A model generated the notes under the pieces. That model made no database searches, had not been told where the DNA came from, and saw only the letters and a program-made list of their open reading frames with translations. From assembly GCA_036258795.1 (NCBI GenBank), contig DATACZ010000138.1, forward strand, positions 1 to 25,445: 25,445 bases of DNA, read 5' to 3'. Shown here piece after piece: positions 15,054-23,007 of this stretch. Numbering within the stretch: position 1 is the stretch's first letter; each line of letters starts with the position of its first letter. Source of the DNA: DATACZ01 sp036258795 (GTDB taxonomy: Bacteria; Actinomycetota; CADDZG01; JAHWKV01). Both the position numbers and the translations under genes were made by a program.

Positions 15054-15533
15054 TCAGTCGTCGTCCTTGCCCTCCTTACCCTCCGAGCCCTCCTTGCCCT
15101 GATCGCCCTTGCCATTGCCGTCATCATCCTTGTCTTCGCCACGGCCTTCCTTTTCCCCTTTGTCCTCCTGCTCCTTCCGATCTTCGAACCGGGACGAGGG
15201 ATTAGCGGTCACCCTCGGCTCGACTCTCACCGGGCTTGGGCTCGGAGGAATGAGATTAAGCGTGGATTCCACTTCGGCGGCAGCATCGAGGATGGCACGA
15301 GCCGACTCCTCGCTCAGCTTCCCGGTACGGATCAACTCCGCCACATTGGTCTGAAGGCGGTTCAAGTGTTGGGAGGCCCTGCCCCGGTCTCCGTCTGCCG
15401 CTGCTGCCCTGATTCCTGCAACCTGGGGAGCAAGGATGGCAGAGGCCTCGGGGCTGATGTTGGTCTGCTCTCCACAACTCAGCAAGAGTGAGGAGAGGAC
15501 TATCAGTAAGGCTATGGCGACGATTGTTCTCAT
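15054..15533 (-). CDS. Predicted lipoprotein with a highly charged Gly/Lys/Glu/Asp tail
   Basis: 159 residues from the ATG at 15533. This start gives a classic lipoprotein signal, MRTIVAIALLIVLSSLLLSC, with the lipidated Cys at residue 20; the frame extends to 15749 but that part has no such logic and overlaps the divergent gene. The middle (about 25-95) is helical and hydrophilic, with GDRGRASQHLNRLQTNVAEL and LSEESARAILDAAAEVES. The last 40 or so residues are low-complexity repeats of Lys, Glu, Gly and Asp, likely disordered outside the membrane. No family is recognised. It is divergent from the ACP-FAAL-acyltransferase gene. Confidence 0.75.
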   Translation of the reverse strand: MRTIVAIALLIVLSSLLLSCGEQTNISPEASAILAPQVAGIRAAAADGDRGRASQHLNRLQTNVAELIRTGKLSEESARAILDAAAEVESTLNLIPPSPSPVRVEPRVTANPSSRFEDRKEQEDKGEKEGRGEDKDDDGNGKGDQGKEGSEGKEGKDDD

Positions 15534-15584
15534 CGGAGCCTTTTGCCTACCTCCGTGGATGACATGGGAGAAATCGTAGATTAG

Positions 15585-15602
15585 TCCGCACCTCGTTGCG
15601 GA
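15585..15602. promoter_or_regulatory. TCCGCA-N6-TGCGGA dyad in the lipoprotein/FAAL divergent region
   Basis: A perfect 6-bp inverted repeat around CCTCGT, 51 bases upstream of the lipoprotein start and 70 bases upstream of the fusion gene start. Its position between divergent genes suggests an operator; a leader hairpin is the alternative. No regulator gene is adjacent. Confidence 0.3.
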
Positions 15603-15672
15603 TCCCGGCGAAGCAAGCCAAGATTGAAACCGTATCCTGCCCCCCGGTGTGTCCAACAAAGGTGACGGGCGC

Positions 15673-18501
15673 ATGAATCCGGCATTGGAAAAGCCCGGAA
15701 GTCCGAATGGCGAAGAGCCCGCGGAAGTGCTACTCGCTGTGGTCCGCACACTCGTGGAAGAACTTCATCCCCGTGCCGCCGCCGCTCTAGGCCTCGACAG
15801 CAAGTTGGATCGGGAGCTAGGACTGGACAGCCTGGCCCTGGTGGAGCTGATCGGCCGCCTCGAGGAGACTTTTGAGCTCCAGCTGCCGGAGGAGGCTCTG
15901 ACCGACGCCGAGACTCCCAGGGACCTGCTTCGGTTGCTGCCTTCGGGCTCGGCTGGCGCTCCGAGCCTTCAGCCGCTTGAGCGTCAGACTCCTACGCGCC
16001 CTCGACCGGCTGATGCTTCCGGACCACCGGAAGGCGCCCAGACCCTGCAGGAGGTCCTGTACTGGCAAGCGGACCGACGGCCCGACCAGATCCATATTCG
16101 GCTCCTTCAAGCCTCAGGCTCAGTTGAGGAGCTAACCTACGGCTCCGTTAAGCAAGCTGCCCACCAGATCGCTATGGGCCTTCGGGAGTACGGCGCCGAG
16201 CACGGCGACCGGATCGCGCTCATGCTTCCCACGAGCTTGGAATACTTCCAGGCGTTCTTGGGAGTCCTCCTGGCCGGAGGGGTGCCGGTGCCCATCTATC
16301 CACCGACCCGCCCCTCACAGCTCGAGGACCACCTCCTTCGGCAAGGAGGCATTCTCAGCAATGCCGAGGCTCACACCCTCATCACTGTTCCCGAGGCTCG
16401 AACTGTGGCCCGGCAACTTCGCCTGAGAGTTCCGAGCCTGCGCAGGGTGATTACAACTCAAGATGCGGCTGACAAAGGGGAGTCGGAGGAGGGCGGGATT
16501 CCCGCCTCCGAAGGCGACATAGCACTGCTCCAGTACACGTCCGGGAGTACCGGCGCACCCAAAGGCGTCATCCTCACCCACGCGAACCTGCTAGCCAACC
16601 TACGGGCCATGGGAGAGGCCGCGGGCGTGGAGACCGCCGACGACGTCTTCGTCAGTTGGCTGCCCCTGTACCACGACATGGGCCTCATCGGAGCTTGGCT
16701 GGGGAGCCTTTACTACGGGATGGAGCTTGTCGTCATGCCACCCACCTCCTTCCTTCATCGCCCTGCCCAGTGGCTTCGAGCCATCCACCAGTACCGGGGG
16801 ACCATCTCCGCGTCACCCAACTTCGGTTTTGAGCTTTGCCTTAACCGGGTCACCGACGATGAGGTGGAGGGCCTGGATCTAAGCTCCTGGCGCATCGCAT
16901 TCAACGGGGCCGAGCCGGTAAGCCCTGAGGCGGTGCTTCGCTTCACTGAACGCTTCGGCTCATGCGGGTTTCGGGCGGGGACGATGACGCCGGTGTACGG
17001 GCTAGCCGAGAGCTCACTGGGCCTAACCTTCCCACCCCTTGGCCGGGGACCGGTCATAGACCGGCTCGCCCGGGAGCCATTCCAGAGCTCTGGACGGGCA
17101 GTGCCTGCCCCGGAGAGCGACACCAACCCCCTGCGCTTCGTAGGCTGCGGGACCCCACTTCCCGGTCACGAGGTTCGCATCGTGGACGAGGAGGCAAGGG
17201 TGCAACCAGAGCGCCAGCAGGGGCGCATCGAATTCAGGGGACCGTCGGCGACGAGCGGGTACTTCCGCAACCCCGAGGAGACCGGGCGCCTAATTAGGGA
17301 TGGTTGGGTGGACAGCGGCGACCTCGGCTACCTTGCAGGAGGCGAGCTGTACGTGACCGGTCGGCTGAAGGACGTCGTTATCCGGGTCGGCCGCAACATC
17401 CACCCTCAAGAGCTGGAGCAGGCGGTGGGCGGCATCGACGGCATTCGAAAGGGCCGGGCGGCTGTGTTCGGCGCCCGCGACCGTACCTCGGGCACAGAGC
17501 AAATGGTTGTGCTTGCTGAGACCAGGGAGATGGACGAGGAGAAAAGGGCTCAAATCTCCCAGCGCATTTTGTCGGCGTCCATGGACCTGCTCGGAACACC
17601 GCCCGATGACATCGTCCTGGCCCCGCCCGGAACCGTGCTAAAGACCTCCAGTGGAAAGATCCGCAGGGCAGCTTGCAGGGAGCTCTATGAGCTCGGCAAG
17701 CTTGGGGAGAAGCCCAAGCCCCTCTGGCGACAGTTCCTGGGTCTCACCTGGTCGGCAACCGTCCTCCGGCTCCGCCGGCTTCCCGGAACCGCCCTATCAG
17801 CCGTGTATGCCATGTACGTATGGGCGCTTTTCGCTCTAGTCGCGCCCCTCGTTTGGCTACTCGTAACAGTGACACCCGGTTTAAGGCTGAGGTGGGCCGT
17901 ATTCCGCAGAGCGGCCAGGCTGCTGCTCCGGCTGGCAGCCATTCCGGTCGCGGTGGAGGGACGGGTCAACCTGCCGGACAGACCCTGCGTGGTCACGGCT
18001 AACCACGCCAGCCTCCTGGACGGGCTGGTACTGGCCGCGGTCCTGCCGGGCCCCCTGGTATTCGTGGCAGCTGCAGAGCTGACCAACCGGTCCATCACCG
18101 CAACGTTTCTCCGGCGAATCGGCGTCGAGTTTGTAGTGAGGACGGACAGAGCAAAAGCGGCCGCCGCCTCTGAGTCGCTACAGGCAGCCGCCGGCCGCGG
18201 AACGGCGCTGGTCTTCTTTCCCGAAGGCAGGATGGCCCGGACTCCTGGGCTTCAGCCCTTCCGCATCGGAGCCTTTGCCATCGCGGCCGAGATAGGCGCC
18301 CCCGTCGTCCCGGTCACCATTGTGGGAACCGGTTCAATCCTGCGCGGCGACGTCCGCGTCCCCCGGCATGGCCGCATCCAGGTGGTCATCGGAGACCCGA
18401 TCTCTGCTCCGGAACCGGGATGGGCCGGCGCCATCGAGCTGCGAAACGACGTTCGTGCGTTCATTCTCCGGCACCTCGGCGAGCCCGACCTTCAGGTGTA
18501 A
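15673..18501 (+). CDS. Three-domain fusion: acyl carrier protein, fatty acyl-AMP ligase, PlsC-type acyltransferase
   Basis: 942 residues from the ATG at 15673, with AAAGGTGA seven bases upstream; a GTG at 15649 lacks such a site. Residues 20-92 are an acyl carrier domain with phosphopantetheine Ser53 in LGLDSLALVEL. Residues about 120-675 are an adenylating enzyme with YTSGSTGAPKG at 288-298, the FAAL-type FNGAEPVS and VYGLAESSLGL motifs, and catalytic Lys662 in TSSGKIRR. One or two hydrophobic segments follow (about 705-735). Residues about 750-942 are a lysophospholipid acyltransferase domain with NHASLLD from 777 and FFPEGR from 848. It should activate a fatty acid as acyl-AMP, load the carrier and hand the acyl group to a membrane acceptor. 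It resembles Aas in logic but has its own carrier. Chain and acceptor are unknown. Confidence 0.9.
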   Translation: MNPALEKPGSPNGEEPAEVLLAVVRTLVEELHPRAAAALGLDSKLDRELGLDSLALVELIGRLEETFELQLPEEALTDAETPRDLLRLLPSGSAGAPSLQPLERQTPTRPRPADASGPPEGAQTLQEVLYWQADRRPDQIHIRLLQASGSVEELTYGSVKQAAHQIAMGLREYGAEHGDRIALMLPTSLEYFQAFLGVLLAGGVPVPIYPPTRPSQLEDHLLRQGGILSNAEAHTLITVPEARTVARQLRLRVPSLRRVITTQDAADKGESEEGGIPASEGDIALLQYTSGSTGAPKGVILTHANLLANLRAMGEAAGVETADDVFVSWLPLYHDMGLIGAWLGSLYYGMELVVMPPTSFLHRPAQWLRAIHQYRGTISASPNFGFELCLNRVTDDEVEGLDLSSWRIAFNGAEPVSPEAVLRFTERFGSCGFRAGTMTPVYGLAESSLGLTFPPLGRGPVIDRLAREPFQSSGRAVPAPESDTNPLRFVGCGTPLPGHEVRIVDEEARVQPERQQGRIEFRGPSATSGYFRNPEETGRLIRDGWVDSGDLGYLAGGELYVTGRLKDVVIRVGRNIHPQELEQAVGGIDGIRKGRAAVFGARDRTSGTEQMVVLAETREMDEEKRAQISQRILSASMDLLGTPPDDIVLAPPGTVLKTSSGKIRRAACRELYELGKLGEKPKPLWRQFLGLTWSATVLRLRRLPGTALSAVYAMYVWALFALVAPLVWLLVTVTPGLRLRWAVFRRAARLLLRLAAIPVAVEGRVNLPDRPCVVTANHASLLDGLVLAAVLPGPLVFVAAAELTNRSITATFLRRIGVEFVVRTDRAKAAAASESLQAAAGRGTALVFFPEGRMARTPGLQPFRIGAFAIAAEIGAPVVPVTIVGTGSILRGDVRVPRHGRIQVVIGDPISAPEPGWAGAIELRNDVRAFILRHLGEPDLQV

Positions 18502-18627
18502 TCCGGTCCAATCGGGCTACGCCGAATGGAACATACGGTCTTGAGGGTACGGTGGTAATGCAATGTCGCAGATGATCGGCTGCGTGCCGGAAGCACTTGG
18601 GCACAGCGAGCTCACGGGAGCCTGCCG

Positions 18628-20133
18628 GTGAGCGGTGGGTTGCTGGCCGGGCTGGATCGGTTTGAGGGTATTCGGGTGGTGGTCCTAGGAGAGGCGATCC
18701 TGGACAGCTACCTGTCCGGGTTTGCCTCCGGCCTATGCCGGGAGGCCCCCGTTCCGATAATCAACCTCAACGATCGCAGAAACGTCCCTGGCGGAGCCGC
18801 CAATACGGCGGCAAACGCAAGCGCACTGGGCGGAGCGGTGACCTTCCTATCCGTGGTGGGCGCCGATGACGAGAGTACTTATCTCAAGGGATCCCTCGTG
18901 GAGCGGGGAGTAAAAACCTCCTACCTGATCGAGGACCGGGATAGGCGAACCCTTACCAAGAACCGTCTTGTTTCGGACTCACAGATCCTCATTCGATTCG
19001 ACCACGGCACTGCGGGCCCCCTCAACCTCGAAACCGAGGAGCTTCTCATCGACAGACTTGAAGGTGCGTTGACGGAGTGTGATGTGCTCATAATCTCCGA
19101 CTATGACACCGGGCTTTTCTCCCCTCGGATACTGAGGGGCATCGAGGCCCTCCGGCCTCGCTTCCGGGGCCTTACCGTTGTTGATGCCAAAACCGTATCC
19201 CGATACCGGCGCATCCAGCCCCATGCCATCAAGCCCAACTACGCCGAGGCGGTACGCCTGCTACGTCTTCCTGCCCTCGAGCTGGGCGAGGACCGTGCCG
19301 GCCAGCTCACCGCGGCAGGGGAACGCCTGCTGGAGATGTCGGGGGCGGAGATTGCCGCGGTGACCCTGGACATCGACGGCTCACTGCTCCTCGAGCGGGG
19401 AACCCCTCCTTACCGGACTTACTCCCGGCCGGTAACCAACTCTCGTGCGTTGGGAGCCGGGGACACCTATACCGCGACGCTCGCTCTGGCCCTGGCCTCG
19501 GGGTCGCCGGCTCACGCCGCGGCCGAGCTGGCATCGTCGGCAGCATCGGTCGTAATCGAAAAGGAAGGTACGTCCGTCTGCTCGGCACTAGAACTTAGGG
19601 AACGGCTCTTCGCCCAACACAAATACACCGCAGATCTAGACGAGCTGGCTCAGCGCGTCGAGCTCTACCGCAACCAGGACCGTCAAATCGTGTTCACCAA
19701 CGGATGCTTCGACTTGATCCATGTGGGGCACATCGCTCACCTCGTGGAGGCAAAGGCGCTGGGCGACGTGCTGATCGTGGGAGTGAACTCCGATGAGAGC
19801 GTTACACGTCTCAAGGGTCCTGGGAGGCCGATCACGACCCTGGAAGATCGGGTCGAGGTCCTGTCCGCCCTCTCCTGTATCGACCACATCATCTCCTTCG
19901 AAGAGGACACCCCGGCCAGGCTCATCGAAATCATCAGGCCGGATGCCTTTGTAAAGGGCGGCGATTACACGCTCGAGACCATCCCGGAGGCCGAGCTCGT
20001 AAAGCGTCTCGATGGACAGGTCTACGTCCTGCCCTACATAGATGGACGCTCCACCAGCCGGATCATCCAGCGTATCGGCGAAGCGTACGAGCATGGTGGG
20101 AATTCCGTGGCCGTGCCTCCTCCGGCCTCGTAG
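18628..20133 (+). CDS. hldE: Bifunctional HldE-like heptose-phosphate kinase / heptose-1-phosphate nucleotidyltransferase
   Basis: 501 residues from a GTG at 18628 with GGGAG upstream; similar in length to E. coli HldE (477). Residues about 10-330 form a PfkB/ribokinase-type kinase with VPGGAANTAANASALG near 53-68 and the catalytic GAGDT at 276-280. Residues about 353-490 form a cytidylyltransferase-like domain with FTNGCFDLIHVGH ending at 368 and the YIDGRSTSRII closing motif. In Gram-negatives HldE makes ADP-D-glycero-beta-D-manno-heptose for lipopolysaccharide. Here the nucleotide and heptose form are not certain. The GT9 gene follows 45 bases later, which supports a sugar-transfer pathway. 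The partner isomerase (GmhA) and phosphatase (GmhB) are not in the window. Confidence 0.9.
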   Translation: MSGGLLAGLDRFEGIRVVVLGEAILDSYLSGFASGLCREAPVPIINLNDRRNVPGGAANTAANASALGGAVTFLSVVGADDESTYLKGSLVERGVKTSYLIEDRDRRTLTKNRLVSDSQILIRFDHGTAGPLNLETEELLIDRLEGALTECDVLIISDYDTGLFSPRILRGIEALRPRFRGLTVVDAKTVSRYRRIQPHAIKPNYAEAVRLLRLPALELGEDRAGQLTAAGERLLEMSGAEIAAVTLDIDGSLLLERGTPPYRTYSRPVTNSRALGAGDTYTATLALALASGSPAHAAAELASSAASVVIEKEGTSVCSALELRERLFAQHKYTADLDELAQRVELYRNQDRQIVFTNGCFDLIHVGHIAHLVEAKALGDVLIVGVNSDESVTRLKGPGRPITTLEDRVEVLSALSCIDHIISFEEDTPARLIEIIRPDAFVKGGDYTLETIPEAELVKRLDGQVYVLPYIDGRSTSRIIQRIGEAYEHGGNSVAVPPPAS

Positions 20134-20178
20134 ACGGCCACGGAGGGGGAGCTGCTTTACCCAGCCGGGAAGATAGCC

Positions 20179-21222
20179 GTGCTGCGCTGTGCGGCCCTGG
20201 GCGATCTCATGTTTGCGCTCCCCGCTCTAAGCTCCCTCCGCAACGCCTATCCACAGGCCGAGATTGTGTTGCTCGGTGAGCCCTGGCATCAGGATTTCTT
20301 ACTTAACCGGCCCGGCCCGGTCAACCGGGTGGTGCCGGTACCGGGAGGGTTGGGCGCCGTGCACAGGGGAGAGGACTTCCCCGCCCAGGAGCAGTTCTTC
20401 GAACAGATGCGTGCGGAGCGCTTCGACGTAGCGATCCAGCTCTTTGGGGGCGGGCGTCACTCAAATCCGTTCATCCTTCGGCTCGGAGCGGGGCTGACTG
20501 TGGGAGCCAAGGCCCCGGAGTCTGCTCCCCTGGATCGCTGGATCCCCTACATCTATTACCAGTCGGAGACCTTTCGCTGCCTCGAGGTCTGCTCCCTGCT
20601 CGGACTCCATTGGACCCACCCGGAGGCCGAGCTGGCCGTCACAGACAAGGACCGTCGGGAAGCTGATGAAGTTGCTCCATCCGGACCTCTCGCGGCCATT
20701 CACCCAGGCGCCGGCGCGCCCGAGCGCCGATGGCAGCCGGAGAAGTTTGCTGCTGTCGCCGACGGGCTGGTCAGGGCCGGAGCCACGGCAGTGATCACGG
20801 GGACATCCAAGGAGCGGGATTTGGTGAGCGCGGTCCTGGAAGGCATGAAGGAGGAGGCGTTCGAGGTGTGCGGCAGGCTGACGCTGGGAGGACTTGCCGG
20901 CTTGCTCTCTCGATGTGCGGTAGTCGTCTCGAACGACTCGGGGCCGCTCTACCTGGCGGCCGCAGCCGGCGCTCCCACTGTTGGGATCTACTGGTGCGGC
21001 AACCTCATAAACGGGGCGCCTGCAAGCCGGGCCCGCCACCGTCCGGTCATCTCATGGAGGCTCGACTGCCCTACCTGCGGGGCGAACTGCATGGAGACCC
21101 AGTGCGAGCACCAACCTTCCTTCGTCGACAAGGTCACCGTCGAGGAGGTGCTGGACCAGGCACTGGACCTGTTCCGGCAAGAGAGGCAGGACGCTTCCGG
21201 CGACGCCAGAAGGGGTAGGTGA
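20179..21222 (+). CDS. Glycosyltransferase family 9 (heptosyltransferase-like)
   Basis: 347 residues from the GTG at 20179. Motifs of GT9 are present: LRCAALGDLMFALPALSSLR at the N-terminus, AIHPGAGAPERRWQPEKFA in the middle, and VSNDSGPLYLAAAAGAPTVGI near 250, followed by a Cys-containing loop CPTCGANC as in many heptosyltransferases. GT9 enzymes transfer heptose from nucleotide-heptose to lipid or core acceptors. The first beta strand seems to begin earlier (KIAVLRC), so the true start may be the in-frame CTG at 20152, which has GGAGG five bases upstream. It follows the HldE-like gene and precedes an oxidoreductase gene by 7 bases, so these probably share a transcript. Confidence 0.88.
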   Translation: MLRCAALGDLMFALPALSSLRNAYPQAEIVLLGEPWHQDFLLNRPGPVNRVVPVPGGLGAVHRGEDFPAQEQFFEQMRAERFDVAIQLFGGGRHSNPFILRLGAGLTVGAKAPESAPLDRWIPYIYYQSETFRCLEVCSLLGLHWTHPEAELAVTDKDRREADEVAPSGPLAAIHPGAGAPERRWQPEKFAAVADGLVRAGATAVITGTSKERDLVSAVLEGMKEEAFEVCGRLTLGGLAGLLSRCAVVVSNDSGPLYLAAAAGAPTVGIYWCGNLINGAPASRARHRPVISWRLDCPTCGANCMETQCEHQPSFVDKVTVEEVLDQALDLFRQERQDASGDARRGR

Positions 21223-21229
21223 CCGGAGT

Positions 21230-22189
21230 ATGAGCCGGTTTGGTCTCAAGCTCATGTGCGAGCTACGCGATCCGCGCACTCTGGTTCGACAGGCGCAAGC
21301 GGCGGAGGATGCAGGCTTTGAGTTCGTTGCCATCAGCGATCACTTTCACCCGTGGCTTCCCGAACATAGCCATAGTCCATTTGCCTGGAGCGTCCTTGGA
21401 GCCGTGGCGGCGAAAACCGAGCGACTCGACCTAGCCACGGGCGTGACCTGTCCGATCATGCGCTACCATCCCGCCATCGTGGCCCAAGCTGCCGCCACGG
21501 TCGCGTGCCTCACGGATCGACAGTTCACTCTGGGAATCGGTTCGGGGGAACGACTAAACGAGCATGTCACCGGCTCACACTTTCCGGCAATTGATCTTCG
21601 CCACGAGATGCTGACGGAAGCAATACAGGTGATGCGTCTTTTGTGGTCCGGCAAATGGACCACCTTCCGGGGCCGCTACTTCACCGCGGAGGACGCTCGG
21701 ATCTACGACCTGCCGGACAAGCCAATCCACCTCGTTGTAGCGATCAGCGGGGACGAATCGCTCCGGGTCGCGGAGCAATCAAGTGCGGATGGAATCATGA
21801 CCGTCGAGCCGCTGCCCGATCTGGTCCAACAGTGGACCCAGAACAACGGCGGCCCGGCGGGCACCTGGGCGGAGACCACCTTCTGCTGGGCTCCCACCAA
21901 GGAGGAGGGCCTTCGTCTGGCTCACGAGCGATTTAGGTTTGCGGTCCCGGGGTGGAAGGTCATGGCGGAGCTACCGAATCCGGTCAACTTTGCGGCAGCA
22001 TGCTCGGCGGTTACTCCTGAGGAGGTGGGCAAGATGATTCCTCACGGCCCTGACCCCGAACCGTACGTGGCAGCACTGCAGTCGTACCTGGACGCCGGGC
22101 TGGAGAACATCAGCATCGTGCCTGCCGGAGACGACCTGGCTGGGTTTATCGAATTCTGGACGAATGAGGTAGTCACGGCCTTCGGCTAA
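21230..22189 (+). CDS. F420-dependent LLM-class oxidoreductase (TIGR03557-type)
   Basis: 319 residues; ATG at 21230, only 7 bases after the GT9 stop, so translation may be coupled. The luciferase-like barrel shows DAGFEFVAISDHFHPWLPE at about 26-44, then HSPFAWSVLGAVAAKTERL, ATGVTCPIMRYHPAIVAQAA and FTLGIGSGERLNEHVTG. These are the marks of the F420-dependent glucose-6-phosphate dehydrogenase-related group (TIGR03557). Members use deazaflavin F420, found in Actinobacteria, some Chloroflexi and archaea. The substrate is unknown; sugar or lipid oxidation is possible from the neighbours but not shown. Confidence 0.88.
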   Translation: MSRFGLKLMCELRDPRTLVRQAQAAEDAGFEFVAISDHFHPWLPEHSHSPFAWSVLGAVAAKTERLDLATGVTCPIMRYHPAIVAQAAATVACLTDRQFTLGIGSGERLNEHVTGSHFPAIDLRHEMLTEAIQVMRLLWSGKWTTFRGRYFTAEDARIYDLPDKPIHLVVAISGDESLRVAEQSSADGIMTVEPLPDLVQQWTQNNGGPAGTWAETTFCWAPTKEEGLRLAHERFRFAVPGWKVMAELPNPVNFAAACSAVTPEEVGKMIPHGPDPEPYVAALQSYLDAGLENISIVPAGDDLAGFIEFWTNEVVTAFG

Positions 22190-22287
22190 GGCCGTATCCC
22201 GCCATGCGTGACCAGTGAGGCGCTCGGTGATTCAGCGTGTCACAAAAAGGGAAGTACCTAAAGAGCCTTTCCGCTAATGGCCGTACC

Positions 22288-22294
22288 AAGGAGG
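22288..22294 (+). promoter_or_regulatory. Ribosome binding site that sets the SPTG-repeat lipoprotein start
   Basis: AAGGAGG five bases before the ATG at 22300. It rules out the upstream in-frame GTG at 22237. Confidence 0.7.
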
Positions 22295-22299
22295 TCGGA

Positions 22300-22938
22300 A
22301 TGAGGAGATCAATATTGGCAATGGCGATTCCCTTGTTGTTGATCGCCTCGGCGTGCGGCGGCCAAGAAGAGGAACCGGCGGCAATCCCATCTCCTACCGA
22401 GGTGGAGGAGACTCCGGAGGTCACCGGAACCTTCGAGCTGCAGGGCAGGGTCCTGGAGACACTGGCAAGCGTAGAGGCGACTCAGGCAACCCCGGGACAG
22501 TCGCCCACGCCCACCGGTACACGAGCTGCCTCGCCCACCGGCTCCCCCACCGGCTCTCCAACCGCGTCCCCCACGGGCTCACCGACTGAAGGTGGAGCAA
22601 TTCAGCGAGGGGCGCCTGGATCGATGTCCATTCGCCTAACCTCCTTCTCCGCGGAAGGCAGCTCTTGCATCTTCCAGCAGGGGGACACCGTGGTGGTCGC
22701 CTTCACCAAGGAGACTAGCTTCACACCGACCAACCTCACCGAGGTCGAACGATTCCCCAGAAACCTGCGCGAGACCAACGTGGCGGTCCAGGGCACCGTG
22801 GTCGAAGCTGAGAACTGCATCCTGTCGGCGGACTCCGTATCCGTACAGACGCAGGCCAGCCCCACGGGAACGGCGGCGGGCGGCAGAACGAGTCCCTCCC
22901 CTACGCGCACCGCGTCGCCCTCCCCGACCGCTACCTAG
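22300..22938 (+). CDS. Predicted lipoprotein with Ser/Pro/Thr-Gly repeats
   Basis: 212 residues. The lipoprotein signal MRRSILAMAIPLLLIASAC puts the lipidated Cys at residue 19. A Pro/Thr/Glu-rich linker follows, then tandem SPTGSPTGSPTASPTGSPT copies at about 81-104. The following 80 residues form a compact domain with two cysteines (SSCIFQQGDTVVVAF and VVEAENCILSADSV) and a beta-rich look, reminiscent of DUF5666/OB-like barrels, though I cannot assign it. The C-terminus is again SPTR/SPSPT low complexity. The Thr/Pro-rich parts are likely surface linkers, possibly glycosylated. Confidence 0.75.
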   Translation: MRRSILAMAIPLLLIASACGGQEEEPAAIPSPTEVEETPEVTGTFELQGRVLETLASVEATQATPGQSPTPTGTRAASPTGSPTGSPTASPTGSPTEGGAIQRGAPGSMSIRLTSFSAEGSSCIFQQGDTVVVAFTKETSFTPTNLTEVERFPRNLRETNVAVQGTVVEAENCILSADSVSVQTQASPTGTAAGGRTSPSPTRTASPSPTAT

Positions 22939-23007
22939 CGGCCGAATTAGCGGAGTAGCTTGTTCATAGAGAAATCTGTCTGGGCTAAGAAGACAGTCCG
23001 TTAGGGC

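Noticed and set aside
16962..17297. Overlapping plus-strand frame inside the fusion gene
   Set aside because: The main frame carries all adenylation motifs; this one is an Arg/Gly/Pro-rich shadow.
22540..22612. Short tandem repeats that could suggest a CRISPR array
   Set aside because: Units are about 12 bases with no unique spacers and encode SPTG repeats in frame.
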